From an uncultured bacterium (lineage in GTDB: Bacteria > Myxococcota_A > Bradymonadia > UBA7976 > VGTA01), in contig CALSSE010000018.1 of assembly GCA_943788935.1 (NCBI GenBank), positions 1 to 49,804 of the forward strand: a stretch of DNA of 49,804 bases, in the 5' to 3' direction. This document shows positions 25,901-33,777 of this stretch, piece after piece (position 1 is the first letter of the stretch; every line of letters begins with the position of its first letter). A program made the translations under genes and the position numbers. The notes beneath the pieces are model-generated. The model worked only from the letters and a program-made list of their open reading frames with translations. It did no database searches and was not told where the DNA came from.

Positions 25901-28260
25901 TCAAAGTCATAAAACGAGGCTGTGAGGCGGGGTAGATAAGAGTCTATTGTTCTTATTCGTAGGCCTTCGACTTCAAGTCTATGCTCATGAGAGGCCTCTC
26001 CATGTGGGATGAGTCTCGCTTGTTTCAAGAGTGTGAAAGGGACCTTAATTTTAAAGAGATGAAGTGTACCAAGATCAACGTTTTCTAGTCGCAAGCTCCC
26101 TTTGTTTTGATTGTAGAGCTGATAAATTTTAAGCGCTGATAGATGAGCTGTGAGTGGATCGGTGTACTCAACGTGATTGAGAGACCCTTCTTCCATGGAC
26201 TCCTCTTCTTCAGCTTCTTCGACTTCATCACCTTCATCAATCCCCTCCCTCACCTCAAGCTCAGAAAGCTCCCGCTCTTCATCTTCAGAACCATCAGGAT
26301 CATCAACCTCCTGATCCTCTAGAACCATAAGAGGCGCTTGGTTAGGCGTCATCTCTTCAATCCAAGTTATGAATCGCTCAGGGGTGATCAGGTCCTTGAT
26401 CGAGCCATCATCTTCTCTCAACTCAACATCAAAAGCCTCGGTCTCGATCGCAGACAGTGAACTCAACTTTAGCTGGTTAAAATGTTTAGTGGTCTGAAGC
26501 GAGGTGAAGCGATTGACGCAGAGCTCTTCAACCGCGATGTGCTCAGTGCGGTGACCAGGAGTCAAGCTGAGACTCTGTAGTGCACAGCAGTCGCTCAGCT
26601 CAAGTCGCTTAAGCTGTGATGGGAGTTGGAGCTCGATATAGCCTAAGAATGAGCGCTGTATAATGATCTCATGACTGAGGTTTGGGCGTTCATAAATCCC
26701 CTCGATCGTCTTGAAGGGTAGATACTCAAGCTCAAGTTTGATCGACTTTTTGGCCTTAGCGCTGTTGACGAACGCAGAGCTCTCTAGCTTAAGAACATTA
26801 AGATAGCGAGCGCTCTGCTTCCCTTCCCCACGGAAAGCGAAGTAGCTCTTGTTAAGTAGCCACTTAAAGAGGATGAACTTCGTGAGCTTAGCCCTCTCCA
26901 CAACGCTCCGCTCAAAAGAGAGGCTGTTGAGGTTTGATTTGCTGATCTCTAAGTCACCGACCGTGGTCTCTTTGAAGGAGAAGTGAGCGTTCACGCTCTC
27001 ACCAAGCTCAGTGAGGGCTGCGATTCGATTACCTAAGGGGGTTCGGTTTGAGTCGCTAAAGAGTGTATTAATTTTAGAGAGGGAGAGATTGTCGATTCGT
27101 GAGGCGTTCAGCTCACACCGATTGACATATACGCAGTCGAGTGACAGCGATGAAATGTGATTCTTAAAGATCGGGCCAACCTCAGCTTGACCATATTCAT
27201 GCAAAAAGAGGTCGAGTCGCCAAGCGTTCTTATGCCCATCCTTCTTGACGGCACTGTGGAGAGAGGCGTGCTCAATCTGGAGATCGCTGCCGGTGAAAAC
27301 AGTCGGCATACACCCCCTCTCGCTGATGAGCTCAAAGTAGTCGAAATAGAGACTCTCGAGGCAGAAGTTTGTCCTGTGAGCGCTGTCGAGACTTATCGTC
27401 AGGCGATCTCCCTGTATTCTCTTGAGATCGATCTGCGACAGGATGTTTGACTCTTCTCCCTCTACTAAACTGAGCTTGAGGAGTATCTTCAGCTCACCGA
27501 TGATTTCACAGTCTTTGAGACTGATCGGGTGTTCAAATAGAAACTCTCGATGACTCTCTCCAATCATCTTGCACCTGTGCAACTCGAAGACGCTTTCTGT
27601 ACTTAACAAGTTGGTGTCAGCGAGGCCTCTCCGCCATGATTGATAGCGCGCCTCAAGCTGATCAAGAGTGAGCACTTCGAGTTGATTTTGGCGTTTGACA
27701 AGGATTTGCTTGAGGGCATCATTTAACTTTAATCTTTGGTGCTCAATACTCTCAGGATTACGAGCAAGATATGCTCGCTGTCGCTCTGCTTCGAGCCGCT
27801 CTGCTTCGAGCCGCTCTGCCTCGAGTCGCTCTGCCTCGAGCCGCTCTGCTTCGAGCCGCTCTGCCTCAAGTCGCTCTGCCTCGAGCCGCTCTGCCTCAAG
27901 TCGCTCTGCCTCAAGTCGCTCTGCCTCGAGCCGCTCTGCCACAAGTCGCTCTGCCTCGAGCCGCTCTGCCTCGAACCGCTCATCTGCAAGCTGTTGCGCT
28001 CTCGTAACAGCGTACACGTTGACCACAAGTTGGTTCTCTAGCTTAATCACGCCCGAGTGGAGCAGAGACTTAAGGACGAGTTGATACTTCTTGATGAGGT
28101 CTGCTTGGGCAGAGCGGTAATGCAGTAAGAGCAGAGAGTTATCTTTTAAGAGATCTGTTAAAAGCGCCTTTAGGGGCAAGTGTGTTTCGTCCGTCTTCTT
28201 CAGGATGGATCGAGTACCCTCGGCTAAGGCATTGATGAGCTCTTCATTGGATATGTACAT
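22906..28260 (-). CDS. Giant repeat (beta-solenoid-like) protein with C-terminal membrane domain
   Basis: About 1,784 residues. ATG 28260 follows AGGAG at six bases, so it is chosen over 28281. An N-terminal helical domain (about 90 residues) leads into 13 pentads of [LF]-[EV]-A-E-R, a charged helix or coiled coil. The next 1,300 or so residues are dominated by short alternating hydrophobic strands (LSLDCVYVNRCELNASRIDN, and many similar). They resemble degenerate pentapeptide-repeat or right-handed solenoid coils, interrupted by acidic inserts rich in Asp and Glu. Near residue 1,500 comes a helix pair like that linking pentapeptide repeats to membrane helices in other proteins (NARFYKHLYSAAQNKG..REWRYYHRR). 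About six transmembrane segments follow. Probably cytoplasmic solenoid, membrane-anchored. The function is unknown. Confidence 0.7.
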   Translation of the reverse strand: MYISNEELINALAEGTRSILKKTDETHLPLKALLTDLLKDNSLLLLHYRSAQADLIKKYQLVLKSLLHSGVIKLENQLVVNVYAVTRAQQLADERFEAERLEAERLVAERLEAERLEAERLEAERLEAERLEAERLEAERLEAERLEAERLEAERLEAERQRAYLARNPESIEHQRLKLNDALKQILVKRQNQLEVLTLDQLEARYQSWRRGLADTNLLSTESVFELHRCKMIGESHREFLFEHPISLKDCEIIGELKILLKLSLVEGEESNILSQIDLKRIQGDRLTISLDSAHRTNFCLESLYFDYFELISERGCMPTVFTGSDLQIEHASLHSAVKKDGHKNAWRLDLFLHEYGQAEVGPIFKNHISSLSLDCVYVNRCELNASRIDNLSLSKINTLFSDSNRTPLGNRIAALTELGESVNAHFSFKETTVGDLEISKSNLNSLSFERSVVERAKLTKFILFKWLLNKSYFAFRGEGKQSARYLNVLKLESSAFVNSAKAKKSIKLELEYLPFKTIEGIYERPNLSHEIIIQRSFLGYIELQLPSQLKRLELSDCCALQSLSLTPGHRTEHIAVEELCVNRFTSLQTTKHFNQLKLSSLSAIETEAFDVELREDDGSIKDLITPERFITWIEEMTPNQAPLMVLEDQEVDDPDGSEDEERELSELEVREGIDEGDEVEEAEEEESMEEGSLNHVEYTDPLTAHLSALKIYQLYNQNKGSLRLENVDLGTLHLFKIKVPFTLLKQARLIPHGEASHEHRLEVEGLRIRTIDSYLPRLTASFYDFDAALSNLDKNNKDKLMSRSFEGLDQSNLSDLLIRVQSNTELSQQFTFNRAQLDHFAISYPQVELTERDQVNLSPQVCLSFNRSRIEELSLTGGAYQQLRITHSELLGETRLSKLNVEELNFKGSNAQKLILQEINRNALETVKSEPQQLMRGEANQSVLGLDEVKAEEVQLSVSHFHRVDLRRARLNTIKMSRMQLAMLRMWRAPSRLIKLLRYLPEQNVYQELQITQTQLAGIESRPFEEKYLPVPKGTLPYELNALTRDGEPRSDLFVLMGELEHKRYLQMLDDQLNHNDIESESSNHDPEDEDTESTGSLREIVYPIILFNDDDLSSSQGQRAKIYHDQKLADSLIERVKQEYQPTEIQEWEIDRSSINNESFTEEEERLDLAHYSELKTRLSSKLSRLLSRPSIKRFKVKESSFVRNRCFSWLEYQRLEVSHSALCDEVFAEAIIHKDAHFERSDIDGLRTFAGAHIKGETELHLCTFLSDAQESFKESELMGNLSLNMITIQRQLSLQSAVLHESLNLTDFTIEPRPDKSTIQVVNNVTIDLRETRFERALSIATPHLNEPKDAVSLTVNLEKSIITRVLDLSRLGKTMLNVSLFDEFGQVEEEVSVPFEPLVIFDKLSYNELLVHPLGLGEMTYQLEPYRSIPAPVSAVKALKKTRGFNHWYRNRVSRGQLSTQDHLRNARFYKHLYSAAQNKGRHREWRYYHRRFIKHLNRAHASLHTLERPLSRTRGALLSFLQWYELDIYSVIGRFSIAKLAVKAMGLSVLMLGVHLFALGQTEVTKELLFISTVQSWFGPVFGLLGISLHDMEEVHGFATQMIYGVHCIFNLFLLAPILQHGFSISAPESIELQIERSCESEVGELERGFTPSQLSSQGSLGEYLVSISVLTLLLCTTYSLSVCAVGVGAMITMMVGTKFYAREQSNDLFSSLSLGLLFGLLSGLSFFGAATHLIALCTERFGAIFHLGFFGATTLAAVLTTYAIYALSVIFTAPSAD
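27781..27975 (-). repeat. 15-bp coding tandem array, 13 units, encoding LEAER
   Basis: Thirteen consecutive 15-base units, plus-strand form close to CCGCTCTGCCTCGAG, lie inside the giant membrane protein gene. Units differ mainly at synonymous positions (TCG/CCG, TTC/CTC, GAG/AAG), with one LVAER and one FEAER variant. The period is a multiple of three, so gain or loss of units keeps the frame and changes only the length of the charged helix. Long open frames on the other strand through the array are artefacts of the repeat. Confidence 0.9.
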
Positions 28261-28938
28261 CAGTGACTCCTGAATGATCAACTAAGATTGGCTATCATAA
28301 GCCTTAAGCAGACAAAGTGTCATTCTCTAACACAAATAGAGATCATTTGTGAAATAGTTGACACGCTAACAGTGTTAAGTCCTTGTAAGCGTTCACGTTC
28401 CCAAAACTGTTGACGCATAATTTGGGGTAAGTAAGACTGTCCACATGGATATTCATAGCCTTCCACAACCTGATCCGAGCTGGCCTGAGAGCGCTCAACA
28501 AGCTGTTCAGCAGCTCATCGCGCTGAGTGTTCTCCAAAGTATGTCGCCCATGTCTGAGACTGATAACAAAGATGATGAAGCATAAGTCACTCCATTTTGT
28601 AGAGTTCACTTGTACAACGCACTTAGTGCCCTAAGTTGTCACTTTAGACAGGGTAAAAGAAAAAAATACTGCGATCTAAAATATTTGTTTTTGTATGACA
28701 AAGACATCTGGCTACTGCTATATTTCGATTGACCTTAATTGATGCAACACACCACATGTCTAGTCTAGAAGTATAATGCAATTGCTTCAGCTTGTCAGTT
28801 GAGTCAAATTTTAATAAAAAACTAACAGTTCACTTATAAGGCTGTACCAAGCAAAATAACAATTGTGTTACATTATTCCAATGTTCAAATCGAGACTTGG
28901 CGTATTAACTCAATCATCTATACTTATGAGGAGTCACA
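28261..28938. other. Intergenic region between divergent repeat-array genes
   Basis: About 680 bases separate the divergently transcribed giant membrane protein and SAGEA lipoprotein genes. Promoters for both should lie here, but no pair of -35/-10 boxes with correct spacing to the start codons stands out. The segment 28680-28870 is AT-rich. The only coding-like stretch is the 46-codon frame at 28445-28585, listed separately. A TTGTACAA octamer at about 28609-28616 matches half of the palindrome seen at 46442 and 48961, probably by chance. Confidence 0.4.
28445..28585 (+). CDS. Possible 46-aa small ORF
   Basis: ATG 28445 opens 46 codons with good amino-acid character: MDIHSLPQPDPSWPESAQ, then a helix QQAVQQLIALSVLQSM and an acidic tail ending DNKDDEA. 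A GGGGTAAG lies about 14 bases upstream, a weak ribosome binding site. It could be an independent small protein or the tail of a vanished gene; a stop occurs nine codons upstream in the same frame. No family is assignable. Confidence 0.3.
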   Translation: MDIHSLPQPDPSWPESAQQAVQQLIALSVLQSMSPMSETDNKDDEA

Positions 28939-30438
28939 GTGAAAAAAAACACATCAATAAGACTAATTTTTAGCTTCTGCTTACTGATTGGCTTATCGAC
29001 AAGTTGTAAAGACGAGTCACAGACCTCTTTGGATCAGAATAACATTAGCAGCGCCGGTGAAGCGAGTGCCGGTGAAGCGGGAGCCGGTGAAGCGACTGCC
29101 GGTGAAGCGGGAGCCGGTGAAGCGACTGCCGGTGAAGCGGGAGCCGGTGAAGCACGAGCCGGTGAAGCGGGAGCCGGTGAAGCACGAGCCGGTGAAGCGG
29201 GCGCTGGTGAAGCGAGTGCTGGTGAAGCGAGTGCCGGTGAAGCGGGCGCTGGTGAAGCGAGTGCTGGTGAAGCGAGTGCCGGTGAAGCGGGCGCTGGTGA
29301 AGCGAGTGCTGGTGAAGCGAGTGCTGGTGAAGCGAGTGCTGGTGAAGCGAGCGCTGGCGATATCATGACTATTAGTCTAGAGCTCACTATTCAGCAACCG
29401 CAAGAAAACGCTGTGGTGACTAGCGCTCGAGAGCGAGGCTTTGAAGCAACTGTGAACATCGATCCGATTGAGTTGGCACCTTACATCTCTTGGGAGCTCA
29501 CGTCTAGTCTCAATGACCGTATTCCCGTCGTTTACGACTATAATCAGGCTTTAGTTCAAGCGAACTTGGAAGGTTTAGAGAACCAAGCTCAGACCTTAAC
29601 GTTGACGGCAAGAATTGCGCCTGATTTTGAACAAAACTTTCAAATCACTTTAAGTCGAGACTGTCAGTTAAATCTGGACTTTAGCGAAGACCTAGATCAG
29701 AACATGTGGCAGGTCATAGGGTCAGCTACACAAGATCCCAGAGGGTGGCTTGAGATGACAGGGTTTCAGCAGAACGTAGTGGGGGGTCTCTTCTTGATTG
29801 GCTCACCATTTAATCCAGGCGATCTAGATGTGAGCTTTAAAATCGCTTCGGGGTCTTGTGATACAATCGGTACTTGCGCAGGCAGAGAGATCTCAGATGG
29901 GTACGCGATGTCGATCTGGAATATCAGCACTGATGAAATCGATGACTTATGGTCTTTGGTGGGGAGGAGCGGCAACGGGGCAGGGATCTTTTACCCAAGA
30001 TTACTTGAGGCAGGACTGACTGAACGACCAGAGGGATTTACGATTGAATTTGATACGTACCCTAACAGTTGTCCCAACAACGGATTTTTTGATCCCGTGC
30101 AGGGGCCTCACGTAGAGATCTACTTTGACGGAATGTTTTACATGTATGATGACAGCCTAACTAGAGAGGAGAGGTGCATGAACAGCACTCCAGGTGATGC
30201 CTTCCAAAATTATTGGAGCGAAGCCCCTGCGCTAAGAGATAACCAATGGCATGACGTTAGAGTGTTGATACAAGCTAATCACATACAAGTCTTTTTAGAC
30301 GAAGAAACTGTCATAGACACCATGGTACCCAACTTTGAGTTCAAAGGCGGCGTTTTAGCATTTTCTGGTGGAAGTGGAGCGGTAGAGGCCTTTCAGCGCT
30401 TTGATGACTTGGTCATTAATTCCGAGTGTATGAGGTGA
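28939..30438 (+). CDS. Lipoprotein with SAGEA repeat stalk and L-type lectin-like domain
   Basis: A GTG start at 28939 follows GAGGAG. The signal peptide FCLLIGLSTSCKDES carries a lipobox Cys. Residues about 38-137 are 20 pentads of [SGTR]-A-G-E-A, a low-complexity acidic spacer likely to extend the head from the membrane. Residues about 150-240 look like an Ig-like beta domain. From CQLNLDFSED onward there is a concanavalin/L-type-lectin-like jelly roll: SDGYAMSIWNI, EGFTIEFDTYPNS (matching the EFDTY/EFDTW motif of legume-like lectins), HVEIYFDG, NQWHDVRVLI and a terminal FDDLVINSEC strand. Several paired Cys are present. Predicted role: surface carbohydrate or glycan binding; the ligand is unknown. 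Confidence 0.75.
   Translation: MKKNTSIRLIFSFCLLIGLSTSCKDESQTSLDQNNISSAGEASAGEAGAGEATAGEAGAGEATAGEAGAGEARAGEAGAGEARAGEAGAGEASAGEASAGEAGAGEASAGEASAGEAGAGEASAGEASAGEASAGEASAGDIMTISLELTIQQPQENAVVTSARERGFEATVNIDPIELAPYISWELTSSLNDRIPVVYDYNQALVQANLEGLENQAQTLTLTARIAPDFEQNFQITLSRDCQLNLDFSEDLDQNMWQVIGSATQDPRGWLEMTGFQQNVVGGLFLIGSPFNPGDLDVSFKIASGSCDTIGTCAGREISDGYAMSIWNISTDEIDDLWSLVGRSGNGAGIFYPRLLEAGLTERPEGFTIEFDTYPNSCPNNGFFDPVQGPHVEIYFDGMFYMYDDSLTREERCMNSTPGDAFQNYWSEAPALRDNQWHDVRVLIQANHIQVFLDEETVIDTMVPNFEFKGGVLAFSGGSGAVEAFQRFDDLVINSECMR
29050..29349 (+). repeat. 15-bp coding tandem array, 20 units, encoding [SGTR]AGEA
   Basis: Twenty consecutive 15-base units of the form AGTGCCGGTGAAGCG. The first codon varies (Ser, Gly, Thr, Arg) and Gly-type and other units largely alternate, giving a partial 30-base higher-order period that points to past expansion by blocks. 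The period keeps the reading frame. The array encodes the stalk of the lectin-like lipoprotein. Confidence 0.92.
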
Positions 30439-30590
30439 TCGACTCAACGGCTTAGCCCCGGGTAGTATGACAGGACCGATAGATTTAATGGTCGACAGCA
30501 CAGGGTTATCCATCCACGAGGAAGATAAGGCATATGATCAAGTCGATTCATATTAATGCTCCTCACAGCCGCTCGGTATACATGAACCGT

Positions 30591-32204
30591 TTATGAAATT
30601 TCCACATCCAACAGATCAGTCACAACATGGTAACGGGGATCCTCGACAGAGCTCTCGATGTATATGTTAAACCTGGGATTAGCCTTCGTCAAAATCGCTC
30701 TGCACTCCGGGCTGAGGTGAGTCAAGGTCACCTCTTTGCCTGCCTCAAGATATTTCTCAATGATGCGCTTAATCGCTTCAATACCGCTGTGGTCACTGAC
30801 ACGACTCTCGATGAAGTCAATCTCGACTTTTTGTGGATCGCTCTTGACCTCGAACTTAGTCGCAAAGGTCTGCACTGAACCAAAGAAGAGAGGACCCCAG
30901 ATCTCATAGACCTTAGTCCCATCTTCTTTAAAGCGCTTTCTAGCCCGAATACGGATCGCGTTCTCCCAAGCGAACTTTAACGCGCTCATGATGACACCCA
31001 CAAACACCGCGATCGCCAAATCCTGCCAAATAGTGATCCCACTAACAGCTACTAATACGATGGCATCAGAGGTCGGAATCTTGCGAATAATTCTAAAACT
31101 TGACCAAGCGAATGTTCCGATAACCACCATAAACATAACACCGACCAACGCGGCGATCGGGACTTGCTCAATGAGGGGAGCAGCGAAGAGGATGAAGGAT
31201 AATAAACACGTAGCTGCGACTACGCCTGATAAACGCCCTCGCCCACCGGATTTAACGTTGATGATGCTCTGCCCGATCATCGCGCAGCCGCCCATCCCCC
31301 CAAAGAGGCCGTTAAGGATATTGGCGCCTCCCTGCGCGATACACTCTCGATTACCGGAGCCTCTCGTCTCGGTTAAGTCATCTACGAGGTTGAGGGTCAT
31401 TAGACTCTCGATTAATCCGACCGCAGCGAGGAGACACGCGGTGCCGATCAGCAGCCCCCAATGACCCTCTAAAGTGTGTAATACACTGAAGAGGTCAGTC
31501 TGCAATGTCGGGAGACCACCTTTAAGGCCCTCGCCTCCTCCCTCGCGAATAAAAGAGCCGACAGTGCTGACGTCAAGACCAGCCCCGATGGTGACCGCGG
31601 TTAAGACGATAATCGCTGTCAGAGCGGCGGGAATGGCTGTTGTCAGCTTGGGGAGTAGCCACATCATCAGCATGGTCGCGCTGACCAAGGCTCCCATCGT
31701 CAACAGCTCAGCGCCGTGTATCCACTGCTTTTGACCATCGATTACACGAGTGAACATACTCAGCTGACTGAGGAAGATCACGATCGCTAAACCATTGACG
31801 AAGCCCATCATCACTGGATGTGGAATCAATCGAACGAATTTACCCAACTTAAAGACACCGGCGATGATCTGTATACCGCCCACAATAAGTAAAGCGATAA
31901 GGAGCCATGAGAGACCCAGGTGATCTAGGCCCATCTCGCTCCCTACCATATTTCCTTTTTGGATGAGATGTACCATAACCACAGCCATGGCGCCTGTCGC
32001 GCCTGAAATCATACCAGGACGACCTCCGAAGAGGGATGTGATCAAGCACATGATGAAGGCTCCGTAGAGACCGACAAGGGGGTCTACTCCGGCTACAAAG
32101 GCAAAGGCGACCGCTTCCGGGACGAGAGCGAGAGCGACGGTGAGTCCTGAGAGAGCGTCATTTTTAGGACTGCCTACAAAATTATTAAAAAACGTGGTCA
32201 TCAT
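30591..32204 (-). CDS. SulP/SLC26-family anion transporter with STAS domain
   Basis: About 537 residues from the ATG at 32204. The frame is open to 32300 but the extra 32 residues lack family character. The start reads NNFVGSPKNDALSGLTVALA, then LVPEAVAFAFVAGVDPLVGL, the typical SulP N-terminus. It is followed by GLYGAFIMCLITSLFGGRPG, MISGATGAMA and GGMGGCAMIGQSIIN, all family hallmarks. About ten to twelve membrane helices precede a cytoplasmic STAS domain (VYEIWGPLFFGSVQTFATKF, VEIDFIESRVSDHSGIEAI). SulP proteins exchange or co-transport sulphate, bicarbonate or related anions with Na+ or H+; the substrate here cannot be told. Transcribed alone, downstream of a terminator that isolates it from the genes above. 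Confidence 0.88.
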   Translation of the reverse strand: MMTTFFNNFVGSPKNDALSGLTVALALVPEAVAFAFVAGVDPLVGLYGAFIMCLITSLFGGRPGMISGATGAMAVVMVHLIQKGNMVGSEMGLDHLGLSWLLIALLIVGGIQIIAGVFKLGKFVRLIPHPVMMGFVNGLAIVIFLSQLSMFTRVIDGQKQWIHGAELLTMGALVSATMLMMWLLPKLTTAIPAALTAIIVLTAVTIGAGLDVSTVGSFIREGGGEGLKGGLPTLQTDLFSVLHTLEGHWGLLIGTACLLAAVGLIESLMTLNLVDDLTETRGSGNRECIAQGGANILNGLFGGMGGCAMIGQSIINVKSGGRGRLSGVVAATCLLSFILFAAPLIEQVPIAALVGVMFMVVIGTFAWSSFRIIRKIPTSDAIVLVAVSGITIWQDLAIAVFVGVIMSALKFAWENAIRIRARKRFKEDGTKVYEIWGPLFFGSVQTFATKFEVKSDPQKVEIDFIESRVSDHSGIEAIKRIIEKYLEAGKEVTLTHLSPECRAILTKANPRFNIYIESSVEDPRYHVVTDLLDVEIS

Positions 32205-32300
32205 GTGTGTGTGTACACCCTGACAAAGTAAAAGGGGATTGGATAAAAGGGGGCCAAGCAATAGACCAAATCCCTCGCTTGTCAAGTTTTGATGCAACAA

Positions 32301-32745
32301 AGATTAAGGGCTACGCTCCCGACCTGTGAGCTGTCTGTCCATAAAGCCACACGATGTAGGATAGTTACGGTGTCAAGACTCTCAATCGGCTAAATTTCAT
32401 GCTATTTCACCATAAGGTGAGCGAAGTTATTTACACATCCTATTTAACGATCATCAAGAGTTGGAGAGGTCTGCAGAGGCCGCAGAACAATGTTGGATTA
32501 TGGTTTCGGCATTGAGATCAAAGAAGTAGATCGTTTTCGTCAAGAGCTTCTCATTGCCAAACTCTCAGATCAAAAAATTGGGGCTGCGCCCCAAACCCCG
32601 CTTCTGTTTGACCAGAATGAATCAACCTCAATCCCCACGCCCTCACCCCGACCCTGTGTCGTCTTAACGCTGACGCGTGACGACCCTGTGTCGTGGCAGT
32701 GCGTTCAGCGATGAAACTAAAGCTGTTGATCAGGGGTTCAGAGGG
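32301..32745. other. Intergenic region between SulP and the FGE pseudogene
   Basis: Apart from the intrinsic terminator at 32571-32594 no supported gene is present. A TTGACA sequence on the minus strand near 32369 could be the -35 box for SulP, but no clear -10 follows at the right distance. A plus-strand frame at 32490-32714 lacks coding character and runs through the terminator stem, so it was not called. Confidence 0.4.
32571..32594 (-). terminator. Intrinsic terminator after the broken FGE gene
   Basis: On the minus strand TTGGGGC-GCA-GCCCCAA forms a perfect seven-pair stem with a three-base loop, followed immediately by six T. It lies about 150 bases past the end of the MopE/FGE pseudogene and about 370 bases before the SulP start. 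It should end transcripts from the PEGA operon. Confidence 0.75.
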
Positions 32746-33777
32746 TCAGGGGATCGATCTGGAGAGACGACCACCGACTGTGCGTACTGGTACGAAGGGG
32801 CGTGTAGCTCCGGTGAGCGGCGCGTATGTAAGACGCACTGCTGTCCCAGCTACCCCCGCGCAGCACGCGGTTGGCGCTATCACTAGCGTTATAGTTCGAA
32901 TCGCTAGCGTTTTCTGGACACCCCCCATCACACCAACCGCTCCCGTCATTTGGAGCGCCTGAATACGTACCCGTATATTCATCTTGCACCCACTCCCACA
33001 CATTGCCCGCCATGTCGCAGAGCCCTTGGTCAGTGTTCCCTGTCGGGTGTGAGCAGACTGTGGAGGTGCCTGAGTATGCAACCGTTATAATCGACAAGCG
33101 TGCATGTCGGTGACCCATTCCCCCACGGATAGGTTATATTTTGCCCTCGACCACGCGCAGCAAATTCCCATTCCGATTCTGTGGGCAGTCGAGCGCCAAC
33201 CCAAGCCGCAAACTCCATGAGTTGATACCAAGAGACACAATTCAATGGGATCGTGCCTCCTCACCACTAGGGTTACTAGACCACGTACAGTAACTGAGCA
33301 GTGCTAGGCGTAGAGCAAACGCTAGCGTTTACACATAACCTGTATCTGAGCCACTGTGATCTCGCTCCTCATCATCTCAAACGTTGGGACATTAACGCTA
33401 TGAACCGGCGTCTCATTTGAGCTGCCGCTTGTCGAGCCCATGCTGTAGTTCCCCCCCTCGATCCGCACAAAGTCAAGATCGGGGCAACCGCCCGCTGTGG
33501 AAGCACAAGGCGGTGGAGAGCCTGTACACTCACCATCACACCATGGCTCACCGTCACACTGCTCAGGGCCATTGACTACCCCATCACCGCAATCGCCTGT
33601 GACCTCACCCGCCGCTTCTACACAGCTATCGTTGCATACTCCACAAGACTCTTCACCATAATCACAGACTTCGGTCACTGTATTGCCATCGTCACAATCT
33701 TCATCACGATTAATTACTCCGTCGCCACAATAGCCTTCATCGACTTCACCATCACAGTCATTATCTACACCATCAGC
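32746..33777 (-). pseudogene. FGE-sulfatase (SUMF1) domain, 3' part of a multiply frameshifted gene
   Basis: Reading the minus strand from 33777 gives EVDEGYCGDGVINRDEDCDD and a Cys-rich Notch/MopE-like segment (CGDGVVNGPEQCDGEPWCDG). Next comes DFVRIEGGNYSMGS, the usual opening of formylglycine-generating-enzyme-like domains. After that the family pattern continues only by changing frame: CVNASVCSTPSTAQ, YCTWSSNPSGEE, NCVSWYQLMEFAAWVGARLP, then GLCDMAGNVWEWVQDEY and RVLRGGSWDSS. The last residues are in yet another frame (VGGRLSRSIP, resembling the usual VGFRxxRS ending). At least five breaks lie within 650 bases. In myxobacteria such genes encode exported FGE-fold proteins of unknown role; this copy cannot make one. 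Confidence 0.75.

Noticed and set aside
27695..28084. Long plus-strand ORFs of repeated Ser/Arg/Ala/Leu/Pro through 27.7-28.1 kb, in three frames
   Set aside because: They arise because a 15-base repeat without stops is open in every frame. Only the minus-strand LEAER frame continues into non-repetitive coding sequence with a ribosome binding site.
28343..28609. 88-codon minus-strand ORF in the intergenic region
   Set aside because: Composition is unlike a protein family and no ribosome binding site was seen. The opposite-strand 46-codon frame has better coding character.
28605..28620. TTGTACAA octamer as a third copy of the palindrome at 46442 and 48961
   Set aside because: Only eight bases match and the outer arms differ; expected by chance in a window of this size.
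28897..28924. TTGGCG-16-TATACT promoter before the SAGEA lipoprotein
   Set aside because: The predicted transcript would start within the Shine-Dalgarno sequence, leaving no usable leader.
28988..29387. ORFs encoding repeated VKRxP or ASPAL pentads opposite or offset to the SAGEA array
   Set aside because: The same artefact of a stop-free 15-base repeat. The frame with signal peptide, lipobox and lectin-like domain is the real one.
32490..32714. 74-codon plus-strand ORF upstream of the SulP gene
   Set aside because: Its sequence loses coding character after about 30 residues and it runs through the terminator stem. No ribosome binding site was seen.
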